A stretch of DNA of 64,000 bases, taken from contig NZ_JANHDI010000011.1 in the NCBI RefSeq assembly GCF_024494595.1, positions 124,001 through 188,000 of the forward strand. The letters are read 5' to 3'. The notes beneath the pieces are model-generated. The model worked only from the letters and a program-made list of their open reading frames with translations. It was not told the DNA's origin and made no database searches. Both the position numbers and the translations under genes were made by a program. Positions 26,082 to 35,208 of this stretch are shown here, piece after piece (the first letter of the stretch is position 1; every line of letters starts with the position of its first letter). Origin of the DNA: Halobellus rarus (GTDB lineage: Archaea; Halobacteriota; Halobacteria; Halobacteriales; Haloferacaceae).

Positions 26082-27026
26082 ATGGAAGAACACGCAACGT
26101 CGAACCGATTGGCGGTGGACCAGCCGACACGGGGCGCTGACCGCAATCGGTCCCTTGCTGACCAGGCCGATCCGGCTACAGACGAGATGCTACTCCCTTC
26201 ACTCGAGGACGGCATCACGCTGCTTGACGTTGAGGGAGGTCGCGGCGTCCCGATCCTGCAGTCGCTCGTGCTCGACCATCTCCTCCTGCACGACGGGCCC
26301 GCCTTCTGGGTCGACGCAAATGGCCACGCGACAACGACGACACTCGCCCAAATCGCGCCTAGTCAACGGTTGCTCAACCGAATCCACGTCGCACGCGGAT
26401 TTACCGCCTACCAGCACTACGGCGCCGTCTGTGATCTCCCGCCAGCGGTGAACAAGTCGATCCAGATGTCCACCACCGACGCCGGGGAAGCAGGTCGAGG
26501 GGAACCGAGTCGTGACGAGGATACGTCGCCCCACACGCCCGCCCTCATCGTCGCCCCGGCCATCGACGCCCAGTACCGCGCCGACGATACTCTCAGTGAG
26601 ACCCATACGAAAACCCTCCAGGCCCGAACCCTCGCCCGGTTGGCGACCTACGCCGAGGGGTACGACATCCCGGTGCTCATCACCCGGGCACAGCGCGACG
26701 AATTCACCGAGTCAATCGCGACGGTCGCCGACCACCATCTGGAGTGCGAGCAGACTCGGATGGGGCCACGGGTCGTCGGCAAAGACTTCGAGACGCTCGT
26801 CTATCCCGTCGACGACGGCGCGTACTACCAGACGACGTTCGCGTACTGGCGGCAGCTGCTCGCGGCACGCGCCACGCAGGTCGGCGTGGAACCGACAACG
26901 CCGACGCCGTCGACGCCGACTCCGGATGGTGTCGGGACAGGCGTCACAGCTGACGGTGAGACGGTGGCGGCCACTACGGACCCCCTGCTCGATGCGTGGA
27001 CCGCGACCGGGACAGGAGGCCGATAG
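26082..27026 (+). CDS. RecA/RadB-like protein without a P-loop, PolB partner
   Basis: A 314-aa protein with RecA-superfamily strand order: a degenerate P-loop region (DVEGGRGVPILQSLVLDHLL, lacking GKT), an aromatic strand (GPAFWVDANGHATTTTLAQI), a hydrophobic Walker B-like strand (PALIVAPAID) and a later strand with DIPVLITRAQ. The C-terminal 60 residues are a Pro/Thr-rich tail. With no Walker A it probably binds DNA or acts as a mediator without hydrolysing ATP. It starts a tight operon (2-nt gap, then overlap) ending in PolB, so a role in repair synthesis or plasmid replication is likely. The RecA assignment is inference. Confidence 0.55.
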   Translation: MEEHATSNRLAVDQPTRGADRNRSLADQADPATDEMLLPSLEDGITLLDVEGGRGVPILQSLVLDHLLLHDGPAFWVDANGHATTTTLAQIAPSQRLLNRIHVARGFTAYQHYGAVCDLPPAVNKSIQMSTTDAGEAGRGEPSRDEDTSPHTPALIVAPAIDAQYRADDTLSETHTKTLQARTLARLATYAEGYDIPVLITRAQRDEFTESIATVADHHLECEQTRMGPRVVGKDFETLVYPVDDGAYYQTTFAYWRQLLAARATQVGVEPTTPTPSTPTPDGVGTGVTADGETVAATTDPLLDAWTATGTGGR

Positions 27027-27028
27027 CG

Positions 27029-27334
27029 ATGGGGCGCACAAACCCGACGTACCGGGATGCGCTCCGGGCCATCGAAGAGCGGTGGGCGGAGTTCCGCCGG
27101 GCACTGCGGCGTCGCGACCAGCCGCGCTTCGACCGGCTGTTCGAGTACGCCCGCGAGCACGCCGACGCGAGCGGGCTGTTGAACCACCAAAATCCGCTGC
27201 TGCCGGCGCTGCTCAGCATCGATCTCGAACAGGAGGCCCGCCTCGACGACCACGAGGAACGCCTCGAGGAGCTCGAAGCCGCGGTCGCAGCACGCGATGA
27301 TCAAGAGAGTGCCCCACCGGACTCGAACCCGTGA
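27029..27334 (+). CDS. Small coiled-coil protein between RecA-like and PolB genes
   Basis: A 101-aa charged helical protein. The first half (YRDALRAIEERWAEFRRALR) and the last third (DHEERLEELEAAVAARDD) are coiled-coil-like. ATG 27029 lies 2 nt after the upstream stop, and its own TGA overlaps the PolB GTG as GTGA. It is probably a small subunit or bridging factor of the polymerase operon. No family is recognised with confidence. Confidence 0.7.
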   Translation: MGRTNPTYRDALRAIEERWAEFRRALRRRDQPRFDRLFEYAREHADASGLLNHQNPLLPALLSIDLEQEARLDDHEERLEELEAAVAARDDQESAPPDSNP

Positions 27335-27336
27335 CG

Positions 27337-29502
27337 ATGCCGTTCAGTATCGACTTTCTGGACGACGGCCGCGTCCTGGAGTGGGAGGCAACCGCTGACG
27401 GCGCCGTCGCGACCGAGCGCGAAGACTACACCCCACGCTTCTACGTCGCCCCTCGCGACCCAGCGTCCGACATCGACCTCACGACACTCCAATCGGTGTA
27501 CGACCAGCACCCGGATGTCGTCGCGACCGAGATGGTTGCGCGACGCCCCGGCTTTCGACGAGACGAGGAGGCCGTTCTCGCCGTCGACGTCGCCCACATC
27601 GACCGCGTCACCCCACTCGCCCGGCAGGCACGCCAGCTGTCGGACTATCCAGTCGGGGATCTCGCCTGTTTCAACGTCGACTTCTCGCGAGAGTTCCGGT
27701 ACTGTCTGGAGACCGGCGCCGATCCGACGCCGGCGAGCGAGCTGTCGACGCTCCGGCTCAGCGTCCCAGTGACCGAAACGAGCAACGACGTCTACGGCGA
27801 GCTGACCGTCGCCGGCGATACTGTTACCGGCTCGCCGACGGATCTCCTGACCGCCGTCCAGAGGGCGCTCGACGCGCACGATCCGGACGTCCTGGTCTGC
27901 TCGACGAGCGAGATCGTCCCGACCCTGTACGAGATGGCGACGGACGCCGGCGTCGACGACTTCTCGCTGAGTCGGTGGCCGGACGTCGACTACCAGCAGC
28001 TCGCGAGCCGGTCGACGTACTCGAGCTATGGTCGCGTCGGCCACTCGCCGGCACGGTACAACGTGCCCGGCCGGGCGATCATCGACGAATCGAACACGTT
28101 CTTCTACGGGGAGGCGAACCTCGAGGGCGTCCTCGACCTCGTGTCGCGCTCGAAAAAGCCCGTCCAGGAGCTCGCGTGGGCGTCAATCGGGAACGTCCTC
28201 ACGGCGATCCAAATCTGTGAGGCCAACGACCGCGGCGTCCTCGTCCCGTGGAACTCCTGGCGCCACGAGTTCTACAAGTCGATGGGGACGCTCCACGATG
28301 CCGACCGCGGCGGCTTCATCTTCGCACCCGAGGTCGGCCTCCACGAGAACGTCCACGAACTCGACTTCTCCTCGTTGTATCCGAACATCATCTGTACCCG
28401 GAACGTCTCGCCGGACGTCATCCGGTGTACCTGCCACAGCGACCGCGACGACGTCCCCGGCCTCGGATACTCGATCTGCGACGACCGGGGCTACCTCGTC
28501 GACGTGCTACAGCCGATCATCGACGCTCGCGACGAGATCAAGGCGGCCATCCGTCGCGAGAAGGAACGGGACGACCCCGACGAGGACCGGCTGACGGAAC
28601 TCGAGGGACGGTCGGGAGCGCTGAAGTGGATCCTCGTCGCCTGCTTCGGCTATCAGGGGTTCAGCAACGCGAAGTTCGGCCGCATCGAGTGCCACGAAGC
28701 GATCAACGCGTTCGCTCGCGAGATTCTCCTGACGGCGAAACAGCGACTGGAAGCTGGCGGCTGGCGGGTCGTCCACGGCATCGTCGACTCCATCTGGGTG
28801 ACCCCGGACCCTGACGTCGACGACGAGAATCGCGAGGACCTCCAGACACTCGCAACGGAGATCACCGACTGCGTTGAGATTCGGCTCGAACACGAAGCCC
28901 ACTACGACTGGGTGGCGTTCGTCCCACAGCGCGAGACCGACGCCGGCGCGCTGACGAAGTACTTCGGGAAGGTCGCCGGCGACGACGACTTCAAGATCAG
29001 AGGCATCGAAGCCCGGCAGCGCTCGACCCCGCCGTTCATCGAGGACGTCCAGCGGGACTGTCTCGAACGGCTCGACGCGACTCGATCTCCGGACGCCGTA
29101 CTCGACTGTCTTCAGGACGCGATCAAGCGCCTCCACGCTGGGACGGTGCCGGTCGAGCAGCTCGTCGAACGGAATCGTGTCTCCAAGCCGCTGGGAGGGT
29201 ACACGCAGAACACACAGAACGTGGCGGCGCTGAAGCGGGCTCGGGACCAAGACCTCGCCATCCACCCGGGACAGGATATCGAGTACGTAGTTGTCGACGA
29301 CGAGAAATGCTCGCGAGAGCGGGTCGCGTTGGCCCACGAAGAGATTGAGTCGTACGATGCGTCGTACTACGAGACGCAACTCGTCAGAGCTGTCGAGAGT
29401 GTGCTGGCACCGCTTGGCTGGGATCGGACAGAGATTCGACGCGAGATCGCGGAAACTCGGGAAACGGACCTAGCCGCCTTCACCGAGATTAAGAGGGGTT
29501 AA
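27337..29502 (+). CDS. polB: Family B DNA polymerase, exonuclease-degenerate plasmid type
   Basis: A 721-aa polymerase from ATG 27337; a coupled GTG start at 27331 adds two residues. Motif A is ELDFSSLYPNII (about 341-352), motif B is K...ACFGYQGFSNAKFG (about 430-448) and motif C is HGIVDSIWV (about 480-488). Motif C keeps the second aspartate of the usual DTDS but has I-V in place of D-T. In the N-terminal domain the usual Exo I (DIET) position reads LRLSVPVTE and Exo II reads VLVCSTSEI, so proofreading is probably absent. Families with these changes may act in translesion or repair synthesis, or may be structural. The stop TAA lies in the arm of a 41-bp repeat. Confidence 0.85.
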   Translation: MPFSIDFLDDGRVLEWEATADGAVATEREDYTPRFYVAPRDPASDIDLTTLQSVYDQHPDVVATEMVARRPGFRRDEEAVLAVDVAHIDRVTPLARQARQLSDYPVGDLACFNVDFSREFRYCLETGADPTPASELSTLRLSVPVTETSNDVYGELTVAGDTVTGSPTDLLTAVQRALDAHDPDVLVCSTSEIVPTLYEMATDAGVDDFSLSRWPDVDYQQLASRSTYSSYGRVGHSPARYNVPGRAIIDESNTFFYGEANLEGVLDLVSRSKKPVQELAWASIGNVLTAIQICEANDRGVLVPWNSWRHEFYKSMGTLHDADRGGFIFAPEVGLHENVHELDFSSLYPNIICTRNVSPDVIRCTCHSDRDDVPGLGYSICDDRGYLVDVLQPIIDARDEIKAAIRREKERDDPDEDRLTELEGRSGALKWILVACFGYQGFSNAKFGRIECHEAINAFAREILLTAKQRLEAGGWRVVHGIVDSIWVTPDPDVDDENREDLQTLATEITDCVEIRLEHEAHYDWVAFVPQRETDAGALTKYFGKVAGDDDFKIRGIEARQRSTPPFIEDVQRDCLERLDATRSPDAVLDCLQDAIKRLHAGTVPVEQLVERNRVSKPLGGYTQNTQNVAALKRARDQDLAIHPGQDIEYVVVDDEKCSRERVALAHEEIESYDASYYETQLVRAVESVLAPLGWDRTEIRREIAETRETDLAAFTEIKRG

Positions 29503-29539
29503 CCAACACTGTCGAGGTATAGCGAGAGTTGTTGGTTAA
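29499..29539. repeat. 41-bp inverted repeat, site C (polB 3' end)
   Basis: TTAACCAACA (29499-29508) and TGTTGGTTAA (29530-29539), spacer 21 bp. The left arm supplies the polB stop codon. What follows is non-coding repeat DNA. Confidence 0.85.
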
Positions 29540-29585
29540 TGATGAGTGGAGACACGGAAGGGAGCTGGAGAGAATACCCCGCCCA

Positions 29586-30630
29586 CACACCCCTCGTCCA
29601 GAGGGAAAACCAATCAGAGGTGTGGGGTGAGGTCCACGGGAAATAGGGGTTCTCGTGAGAGAAGATCAGAAAGAATCACGGAAAGACTGCCTGAGACGGG
29701 AGAAAGCGGAAGAAATGGAACAGCGAACACGAGCATCAGTTCGAAACCACCCGGACGAATGCCGTCTTCGTCCTCTTCCCTGTGCTAAATGCACTTGGGG
29801 GAATGGTAAAAGGTAGGTGGTAATAAAACTTCTATGTAATACTATGTATATTGGTATGTTTAGAGGATCTTCGACTGTATGACGATTGCTGTTAGAGGGA
29901 TACTCGTCTCACGTCTTGTGATTTCGGTACTTCCCAGCCGACTCGTCGTGTGGTTTCCGCCGAGCCAACCGAGGGCCTCTCGTAGCGTTTCACTCTGGAC
30001 GAGGGGTGTGAGGGTTCGATTCTGTTGTCTATGTATTGTGAAACGTTGAACGAACAATCGTCGTTCTGACTATTCGCCAACCAGCAAAGCCGAAATCGGG
30101 ATTGGTATCTTCCGATCTCCCTCGTCAACCGGGATCAGGACACACAATACCGACAGTTCCGATTGCACCCTGCTTTACTTCGGTTGGAGATCTGACCTGC
30201 ATCTTCACTCTTGACTGGGGTGCCGACGAACGTTCGTCGCCATCACTCGAAGTTCACTCTCCACTCCAGCTCGTCACACCGGCGTTTCACTCTGGACGAG
30301 GGGTGTGTGCCGTGCGTCAGACGTCCAGTGCCGTTGTGTCCTCTCAGAGATATGATTGATTTCTTCGTTCGGGAGATACACTCTGGACGGGGGGTGTCGT
30401 CTCAACCAAGTACGCTGTTCACCGGATGGAGGGTAATTCACTCTTGACCAGGGGTGTGTCAAACCCGCTCTAGTCCGGCGTTTTCACTCTGGATTAGGGG
30501 TGCCGGTCTGCGTCGTTAACTCTCACTCCGAATCCGATTTCACTCGGGACCGACTCGACCCTTTGTGAGGATGATACGCCAGCGACAAAACATCAGAAGA
30601 CGACCATAGCCCGATTTACACTCTGGTCGA
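29586..30630. repeat. Orphan origin-type iteron array
   Basis: The stretch 29540-30630 has no supportable gene. It holds about eight direct copies and one inverted copy of a roughly 20-bp repeat, CACTCTGGACGAGGGGTGTG: inverted at 29586-29603; direct at about 29991, 30206, 30288, 30379, 30439, 30485, a weak one at 30541, and one cut at 30619-30630 by the adjacent IS. The ACTC core followed by a GGGGTGT string matches the style of haloarchaeal origin recognition boxes and of the array at 50.5-52.7 kb. An AT-rich patch lies at about 29815-29885. No orc1/cdc6 adjoins, so it is an orphan or split origin. Confidence 0.6.
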
Positions 30631-31328
30631 GGGTAGTGTTTATTTTGGAGCATTGAACCAGGCGGCAAATGCTTGGAGCCAATTTTCGGCAGTTTGCGGT
30701 TCGACGTGACTGAAACAGTTTGAGAACGAGGAAGTTCTGCGTTTGAGTTCTCGAAAAATTCGTTCGATGGCATTCCGATTTCCATTTCGTTCAGTTTGAA
30801 ATCGGAGGCCAGCTCTGGCCAGCGCAGTTTGGAGGTGTTGAGCGCCGTCAACCAGAAACACAGCAGATTCGACATTGTGTTTCTGGCGGAGTTCTCGCAG
30901 AAAAGTCTCAGTTAATGCAGTCGTTGTTGTGGAAAATAGCCGCAGATGCAGCAGATCTTTTCTGTTGGGATCGGCGGCGGCGTACAGCCAGAATTGCTCG
31001 TCATTGATTCGAATCACAGTTTCGTCGAGCGCAACGTGATTCGGGCTTCGCCCATCTGTGGGCTGTAAATCGGTCTTCTGCACCCAATCGTGGATTGCCT
31101 TGCGAGAACGCTCGACACCCAACTCTTCGAGAATAGAGACGGTATTCGACAGCGAGAGGCCCGCTAACTGGAGTTGAATACCGAGCTTCATTGCACGCTC
31201 GGGTGTCCGTTGTCGCTCCACAAAATCCAAATCAATCCAGTCTGTACATCCGCTGAGGCGGTTGATTTTTGGCATAGAGCACCACAAAATCACACCGCCT
31301 CACTCTTCATCCTTAACTAAACACGACC
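30631..31328 (-). mobile_element. IS6-like insertion sequence, copy 1 (intact transposase)
   Basis: The ends read GGGTAGTGTTTA on the left and the reverse complement of GGTCGTGTTTAG on the right, as in copy 2 at 37669-38421. It sits inside the last iteron of the orphan array. The flanking 8 bp differ (CTGGTCGA against ACTAATTA), so the target duplication is missing. That suggests a later deletion, inversion or exchange at one side. Confidence 0.8.
30640..31275 (-). CDS. IS6-family DDE transposase
   Basis: A 211-aa transposase starting MPKINRLSGCTDW. It has an N-terminal helical DNA-binding part (LGIQLQLAGLSLSNTVSILE, then AIHDWVQK) and the catalytic triad: D in ALDETVIRI, D in FLVDGAQHL and E in NAIERIFRELKRRT. 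The length is normal and the frame open. It could mobilise or fuse replicons by cointegrate formation and could act on the damaged copy 2, which has matching ends. Confidence 0.85.
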   Translation of the reverse strand: MPKINRLSGCTDWIDLDFVERQRTPERAMKLGIQLQLAGLSLSNTVSILEELGVERSRKAIHDWVQKTDLQPTDGRSPNHVALDETVIRINDEQFWLYAAADPNRKDLLHLRLFSTTTTALTETFLRELRQKHNVESAVFLVDGAQHLQTALARAGLRFQTERNGNRNAIERIFRELKRRTSSFSNCFSHVEPQTAENWLQAFAAWFNAPK

Positions 31329-31456
31329 ACTAATTAATACGGACTCATAAACAAATACGGTATAGGATCGCCCCCAAACCGGATTTGTATTATGACCGAA
31401 ATTAGATCATTCGAATTCTTTACACGGGCCACACAGGCTGTTAGACGGTGTAGTGG

Positions 31457-32938
31457 TTAGGTATCTGGCCACCGCTCGATGTAGACCGTTTTTTCAGTGT
31501 AGAATTGTATCATATCCTCTCCCTGTGCGTGAAGATCTCCAAAGAAGGACTGTTTGCGTCCTCCAAAGTGGAAGAAAGCCATAGGTGCTGACGTCCCGAC
31601 ATTTACTCCGAGATTGCCTGCTTCGGCTTCGTGGCGATATTTTCGAGCGTCGGCCCCACGACTGGTAAACAAGCTTGCCGCATTACCAAACTCACTTTGA
31701 TTGAGTATGTCAATTGCTTCGTCGAGGTCTTCTGCGGAGATGAGTCCAAGTACTGGACCAAAGATTTCCTCTTGAGCTATTGTGTGGTCCGGTGAGACAT
31801 CACGGAATATCGTTGGACCAACGAAATTACCATTTTCGTAATCTGAAACGGTAATATTGCGTCCGTCCAAGAGGAGTTCGGCGCCTTCCTGAACGCCTGT
31901 CTGAATCAATTCTTGCACGCGCTGTGTGTGCTCCGGTGTGATTAGAGCCCCGATATCCGTGTCCTCATTCAGTCCCCACCCGACTATTTGCGATTCAGCC
32001 TCAGCCAGGACAAGGTCAACAAATTCCTCGTAAACCGACTCCTCGACCAGTGCGACGTCGTTTGCGAGACAACGCTCACCTCCACAAGCAAAGGACGAGG
32101 AAACAGTCTTTTCAGCTGCGAAATCGAGATCTGCTGTTTCTGTGACGATTACGTGGTTCTTCGCTCCTCCCTGTGCTTGTACTCGTTTTCCGTTCGCTGC
32201 TGCCTTTTCGTAGACGTGTTCTGCGATAGGCGTCGAACCGACGAAAGAAGCGCCAACGATACCGTCGTGTTCGAGTAGACCGTTCACAGTATCTGGTCCG
32301 CCGTGGATTAGCTGAACAACTCCGTCCGGCAAGTCAGTCCGAGCCAACAGTTCGACGAGGCGCTGAGGAACGAGTGGATCCTGCTCACTGGGTTTAAGCA
32401 CGAAGGCGTTCCCTGTGGCGATCGCATAAGGGAGAAACCACAAGGGGATCATACCAGGGAAATTGAATGGTGTTATCGCAGTATACACCCCTAGCGGTTG
32501 TCGAACCGCACTCTCATCGATATCTGGTGCGGCATTTTCGAGTGTCCCGGACTGCATCATCGACGGGATCCCGGTCGCAACCTCCACATTCTCGATACCG
32601 CGGCGAAGTTCACCACGTGCTTCGTCCAGTGTTTTACCGTGGTCCTCTACGAGCAGCCTTGCAAGATCGTCGAGTTCCTCCTCGAGAAGTTGTTTATACT
32701 GGAAGAATGGTTGGATCCGGTCTTCCACGGGCCTCCTTCGCCACGTATTGAAAGCTTCTTCCGCAGTCCGGACTGCCTCGTCAATATCTTCGCGTGAACT
32801 GAACCAGACGCGTGCGATTTCTTCTCCGGACGCCGGATTAACGATTTGCTGCTCCTCACCGCCAGTAGGTGTTTTCCATTCACCGTCGATGTAGTTCTGT
32901 ACTCCACCGGATTCGGTCAGGTTCGCTGGTCGCTGCAC
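31457..32938 (-). CDS. mmsA: CoA-acylating (methyl)malonate-semialdehyde dehydrogenase family
   Basis: A 493-aa aldehyde dehydrogenase of the MmsA/IolA type. It shows the NAD-binding TPFNFPGMIPLW segment, GGAKNHVIV, the catalytic cysteine C290 in GGERCLA, and the family tail FGGRKQSFFGDLHAQG followed by FYTEKTVYIERW. MmsA enzymes oxidise malonate or methylmalonate semialdehyde to acetyl- or propionyl-CoA. GTG 32938 is preferred because a TATA box (TTTATAAATATACG) lies about 25 nt upstream, predicting a leaderless mRNA. It is the aldehyde-oxidising step of the catabolic cluster; related semialdehydes are possible substrates. Confidence 0.85.
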   Translation of the reverse strand: MQRPANLTESGGVQNYIDGEWKTPTGGEEQQIVNPASGEEIARVWFSSREDIDEAVRTAEEAFNTWRRRPVEDRIQPFFQYKQLLEEELDDLARLLVEDHGKTLDEARGELRRGIENVEVATGIPSMMQSGTLENAAPDIDESAVRQPLGVYTAITPFNFPGMIPLWFLPYAIATGNAFVLKPSEQDPLVPQRLVELLARTDLPDGVVQLIHGGPDTVNGLLEHDGIVGASFVGSTPIAEHVYEKAAANGKRVQAQGGAKNHVIVTETADLDFAAEKTVSSSFACGGERCLANDVALVEESVYEEFVDLVLAEAESQIVGWGLNEDTDIGALITPEHTQRVQELIQTGVQEGAELLLDGRNITVSDYENGNFVGPTIFRDVSPDHTIAQEEIFGPVLGLISAEDLDEAIDILNQSEFGNAASLFTSRGADARKYRHEAEAGNLGVNVGTSAPMAFFHFGGRKQSFFGDLHAQGEDMIQFYTEKTVYIERWPDT

Positions 32939-32956
32939 AACTGATAAATTACTCGT

Positions 32957-32970
32957 ATATTTATAAAATA
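32957..32970 (-). promoter_or_regulatory. TATA box of the aldehyde dehydrogenase gene
   Basis: TTTATAAATATACG on the minus strand lies about 25 nt upstream of GTG 32938 and supports that non-ATG start. Confidence 0.5.
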
Positions 32971-33010
32971 TCCGATCAAGTCCACCGGCCCTCTTTAGTT
33001 ACCAACTGAA

Positions 33011-34249
33011 TCAAGTCCGTCTGGGACTCTCCGGGGACAGAGCGTCATCGTATACGTCGATAAACAGGGCTTCGATCTCGTCTTTAGTTGGCTTTCGAGG
33101 ATTGTTGTCTGGTGATCCGGAGTCGATTGCGTCTTGAGCCATCTTCGGTACTATACTGAGAAACTCCTCGCGTTCGGGGACGTCTCCGAAGTCATCGAGA
33201 TAGGTCGCGAGACCAACGTCGGTGCAAAGTTCTCGAACGACGTCTGCTGCGGCTTTCGCAGCCTCGCGGTCTGGGTCTGAGTCGTCGGCTGCCTCAAAGA
33301 GACGTGCGATCTCAGCATATTTACCAGGCGCACCGACTGCAGAAAATTCCATAATGTATGGGAGTAAGAGTGCGTTAGCGAGACCGTGCGGGATATGTAA
33401 TTGTGCACCGAGTGGCCGAGCCATCCCGTGGACGAGCGCCACTGAAGAATTTGTGAAAGCCTGACCGGCCTGCAGTTGGCCAATCATCATATCGGTTCGC
33501 GCATCGATATCATCCCCGTTAGCCCATACCTTGGGGAATGACCGTGCAATCCGTCGAATTGCAGCCCGCGCAAAATCATCTGAAACGCTGTAGGATTTCA
33601 CTGAAACGAATGCCTCGATTGCGTGCGTCAGGGCGTCGATACCTGTGAAGGCGGTGTGGCTCTTTGGCAATGATAGTGTGAGGTACGGGTCTTCGATTGC
33701 TACGTCAGGGACCACATTTTCTGACACGATGATGAACTTCGTTGTGGTTTCAGTGTCGGTTAGGACGATTGTTCGTGTCGCTTCACTCCCCGTCCCTGCC
33801 GTTGTATTAACCGCGATGAGTGGTGGAGTCGGATTCGGAACACCCTCATAACTGCTCTTGTCCACACTAAATGAGCGAATCTCACCTTCGTTCGTCGCAA
33901 GCACGCCGACTGCCTTGCCGACGTCAATCGATGAACCACCGCCAAGCGTGACTACGACGTCACACTCTTCGGCTTCCCACAGGTCGTATGCATCCTCAAC
34001 GTTTTCTACAGTCGGATCCGAGCGAACGTCCGTGAACGGTATTACATCGACTCCGGCTGACTCGAGTTCGTTGATGACTGTTTCGCCGTGAATGTCGTAG
34101 ATTTGCTGAGTGGCGACGACAAGAGCTGTATCTCCATACAGTGTTGCATAATCTTTGACCTCTTTGACGGCATCAAGTCCGACGACCATCCGGGACGGTG
34201 AAACAACTACCCGCGGTCCTCGCGAGGGTGTTGGATATTCTAACTCCAT
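33011..34249 (-). CDS. Iron-containing alcohol dehydrogenase
   Basis: A 412-aa group III (Fe-dependent) alcohol dehydrogenase. It has the nucleotide site VVTLGGGSSIDVGKA (about 100-114), TTAGTGSEAT, and metal-ligand regions GIDALTHAIEAF and HGMARPLGAQLHIPHG with the conserved histidines. It probably interconverts a small aldehyde or hydroxyacid and the matching alcohol or keto compound with NAD(P)H. A TATA-like TTAATATATAATT sits about 25-30 nt upstream of ATG 34249. It lies 72 nt upstream of the aldehyde dehydrogenase in the same direction, each with its own promoter. Confidence 0.85.
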   Translation of the reverse strand: MELEYPTPSRGPRVVVSPSRMVVGLDAVKEVKDYATLYGDTALVVATQQIYDIHGETVINELESAGVDVIPFTDVRSDPTVENVEDAYDLWEAEECDVVVTLGGGSSIDVGKAVGVLATNEGEIRSFSVDKSSYEGVPNPTPPLIAVNTTAGTGSEATRTIVLTDTETTTKFIIVSENVVPDVAIEDPYLTLSLPKSHTAFTGIDALTHAIEAFVSVKSYSVSDDFARAAIRRIARSFPKVWANGDDIDARTDMMIGQLQAGQAFTNSSVALVHGMARPLGAQLHIPHGLANALLLPYIMEFSAVGAPGKYAEIARLFEAADDSDPDREAAKAAADVVRELCTDVGLATYLDDFGDVPEREEFLSIVPKMAQDAIDSGSPDNNPRKPTKDEIEALFIDVYDDALSPESPRRT

Positions 34250-35208
34250 TCCGGGTATGAAATCATCAATTATATATTAAAAGGATCGGGTATTTACAAA
34301 AATTTCTGGTATACTGTCTCCGATATTAGATATTGAGCGGTATACGTGTCTGGAGAAGATTACACAAAATACCTCAGATCGAGGTTGATCAGCAGACTCA
34401 ATCATCTTGATTTATTCTTTTCAGCTGCAAGTTGATACGACTTCTTCAATCAAGTGTCTACACGAATTAGAATCTGTCTTCGCTCTCAGACCGTTGGCGT
34501 AAGCCAGTAGTCGAATTTGTGATCCCAGTCAAACTAAGGGCGAGGGTTACATATTCACGATTATTTTAAAGTTGTATTTATCTTATACCAGCAGAAAAAT
34601 TCAGATAACAAGAGTACACTTGTGACTAATGATAGAATATTACATAGCTTAAGATTCACAAGGAGCTTCCAGAGTGATCCAGGAACTGATGTCACAATCG
34701 TACGCCTGTGATTATCACCTCTATTGTATCGATCTCACGATGTCGTCTGCAGGCGGTGAATTTTTTTCTAGCGCTTTATATGATAATATCAAATCAAGAA
34801 ATGCAAAAAAGTTCACGCGAACGCACAAAAGCCAACATCCCCCCAACGTGTGAAAATCCCGAGATAGATTTTCAGTTAACCGAGGTAGATGGAAGCCGAG
34901 CGTTTACTGATGGTGGGATTCAGCGACCACAAAACTGGCCTCGGTTAGCCCCAGTTATTTGAAGAGACCCGAACCTGATATGCGACCTCGAGAATCACTC
35001 ACAGACTCACTTTGAACCCTTTCGTCGTAAGGTGCGGATCAACTGGTAGACAGCTCCCGGGGGAGGATCTATCCACAGAAAGAATTATACCAATCGACCA
35101 ATCTCATAGAATCACAATCCGTGGTCAGAAGCCCAAGTAATCGGTGGGGGTTTTGTACACCATCATCTCTCATCACCGATCCACGGAGAAAGCAGATACA
35201 CAAATAAA
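34250..35208. other. AT-rich divergent intergenic region
   Basis: About 960 bp between two divergently read metabolic genes. The only frame of note (34708-34962, 84 aa) has no promoter or family signal. The composition is markedly AT-rich, and the stretch contains the leftward dehydrogenase promoter. It may be a decayed gene. Confidence 0.4.

Noticed and set aside
29586-30630. Possible CRISPR array
   Set aside because: The repeats are only about 20 bp, spaced irregularly (40-390 bp), partly inverted and diverged, with no leader or cas genes. They fit origin boxes.
34708-34962. 84-aa gene in the divergent AT-rich spacer
   Set aside because: No promoter, no family signal and a basic, non-halophilic composition. 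It is more likely chance or decayed DNA.
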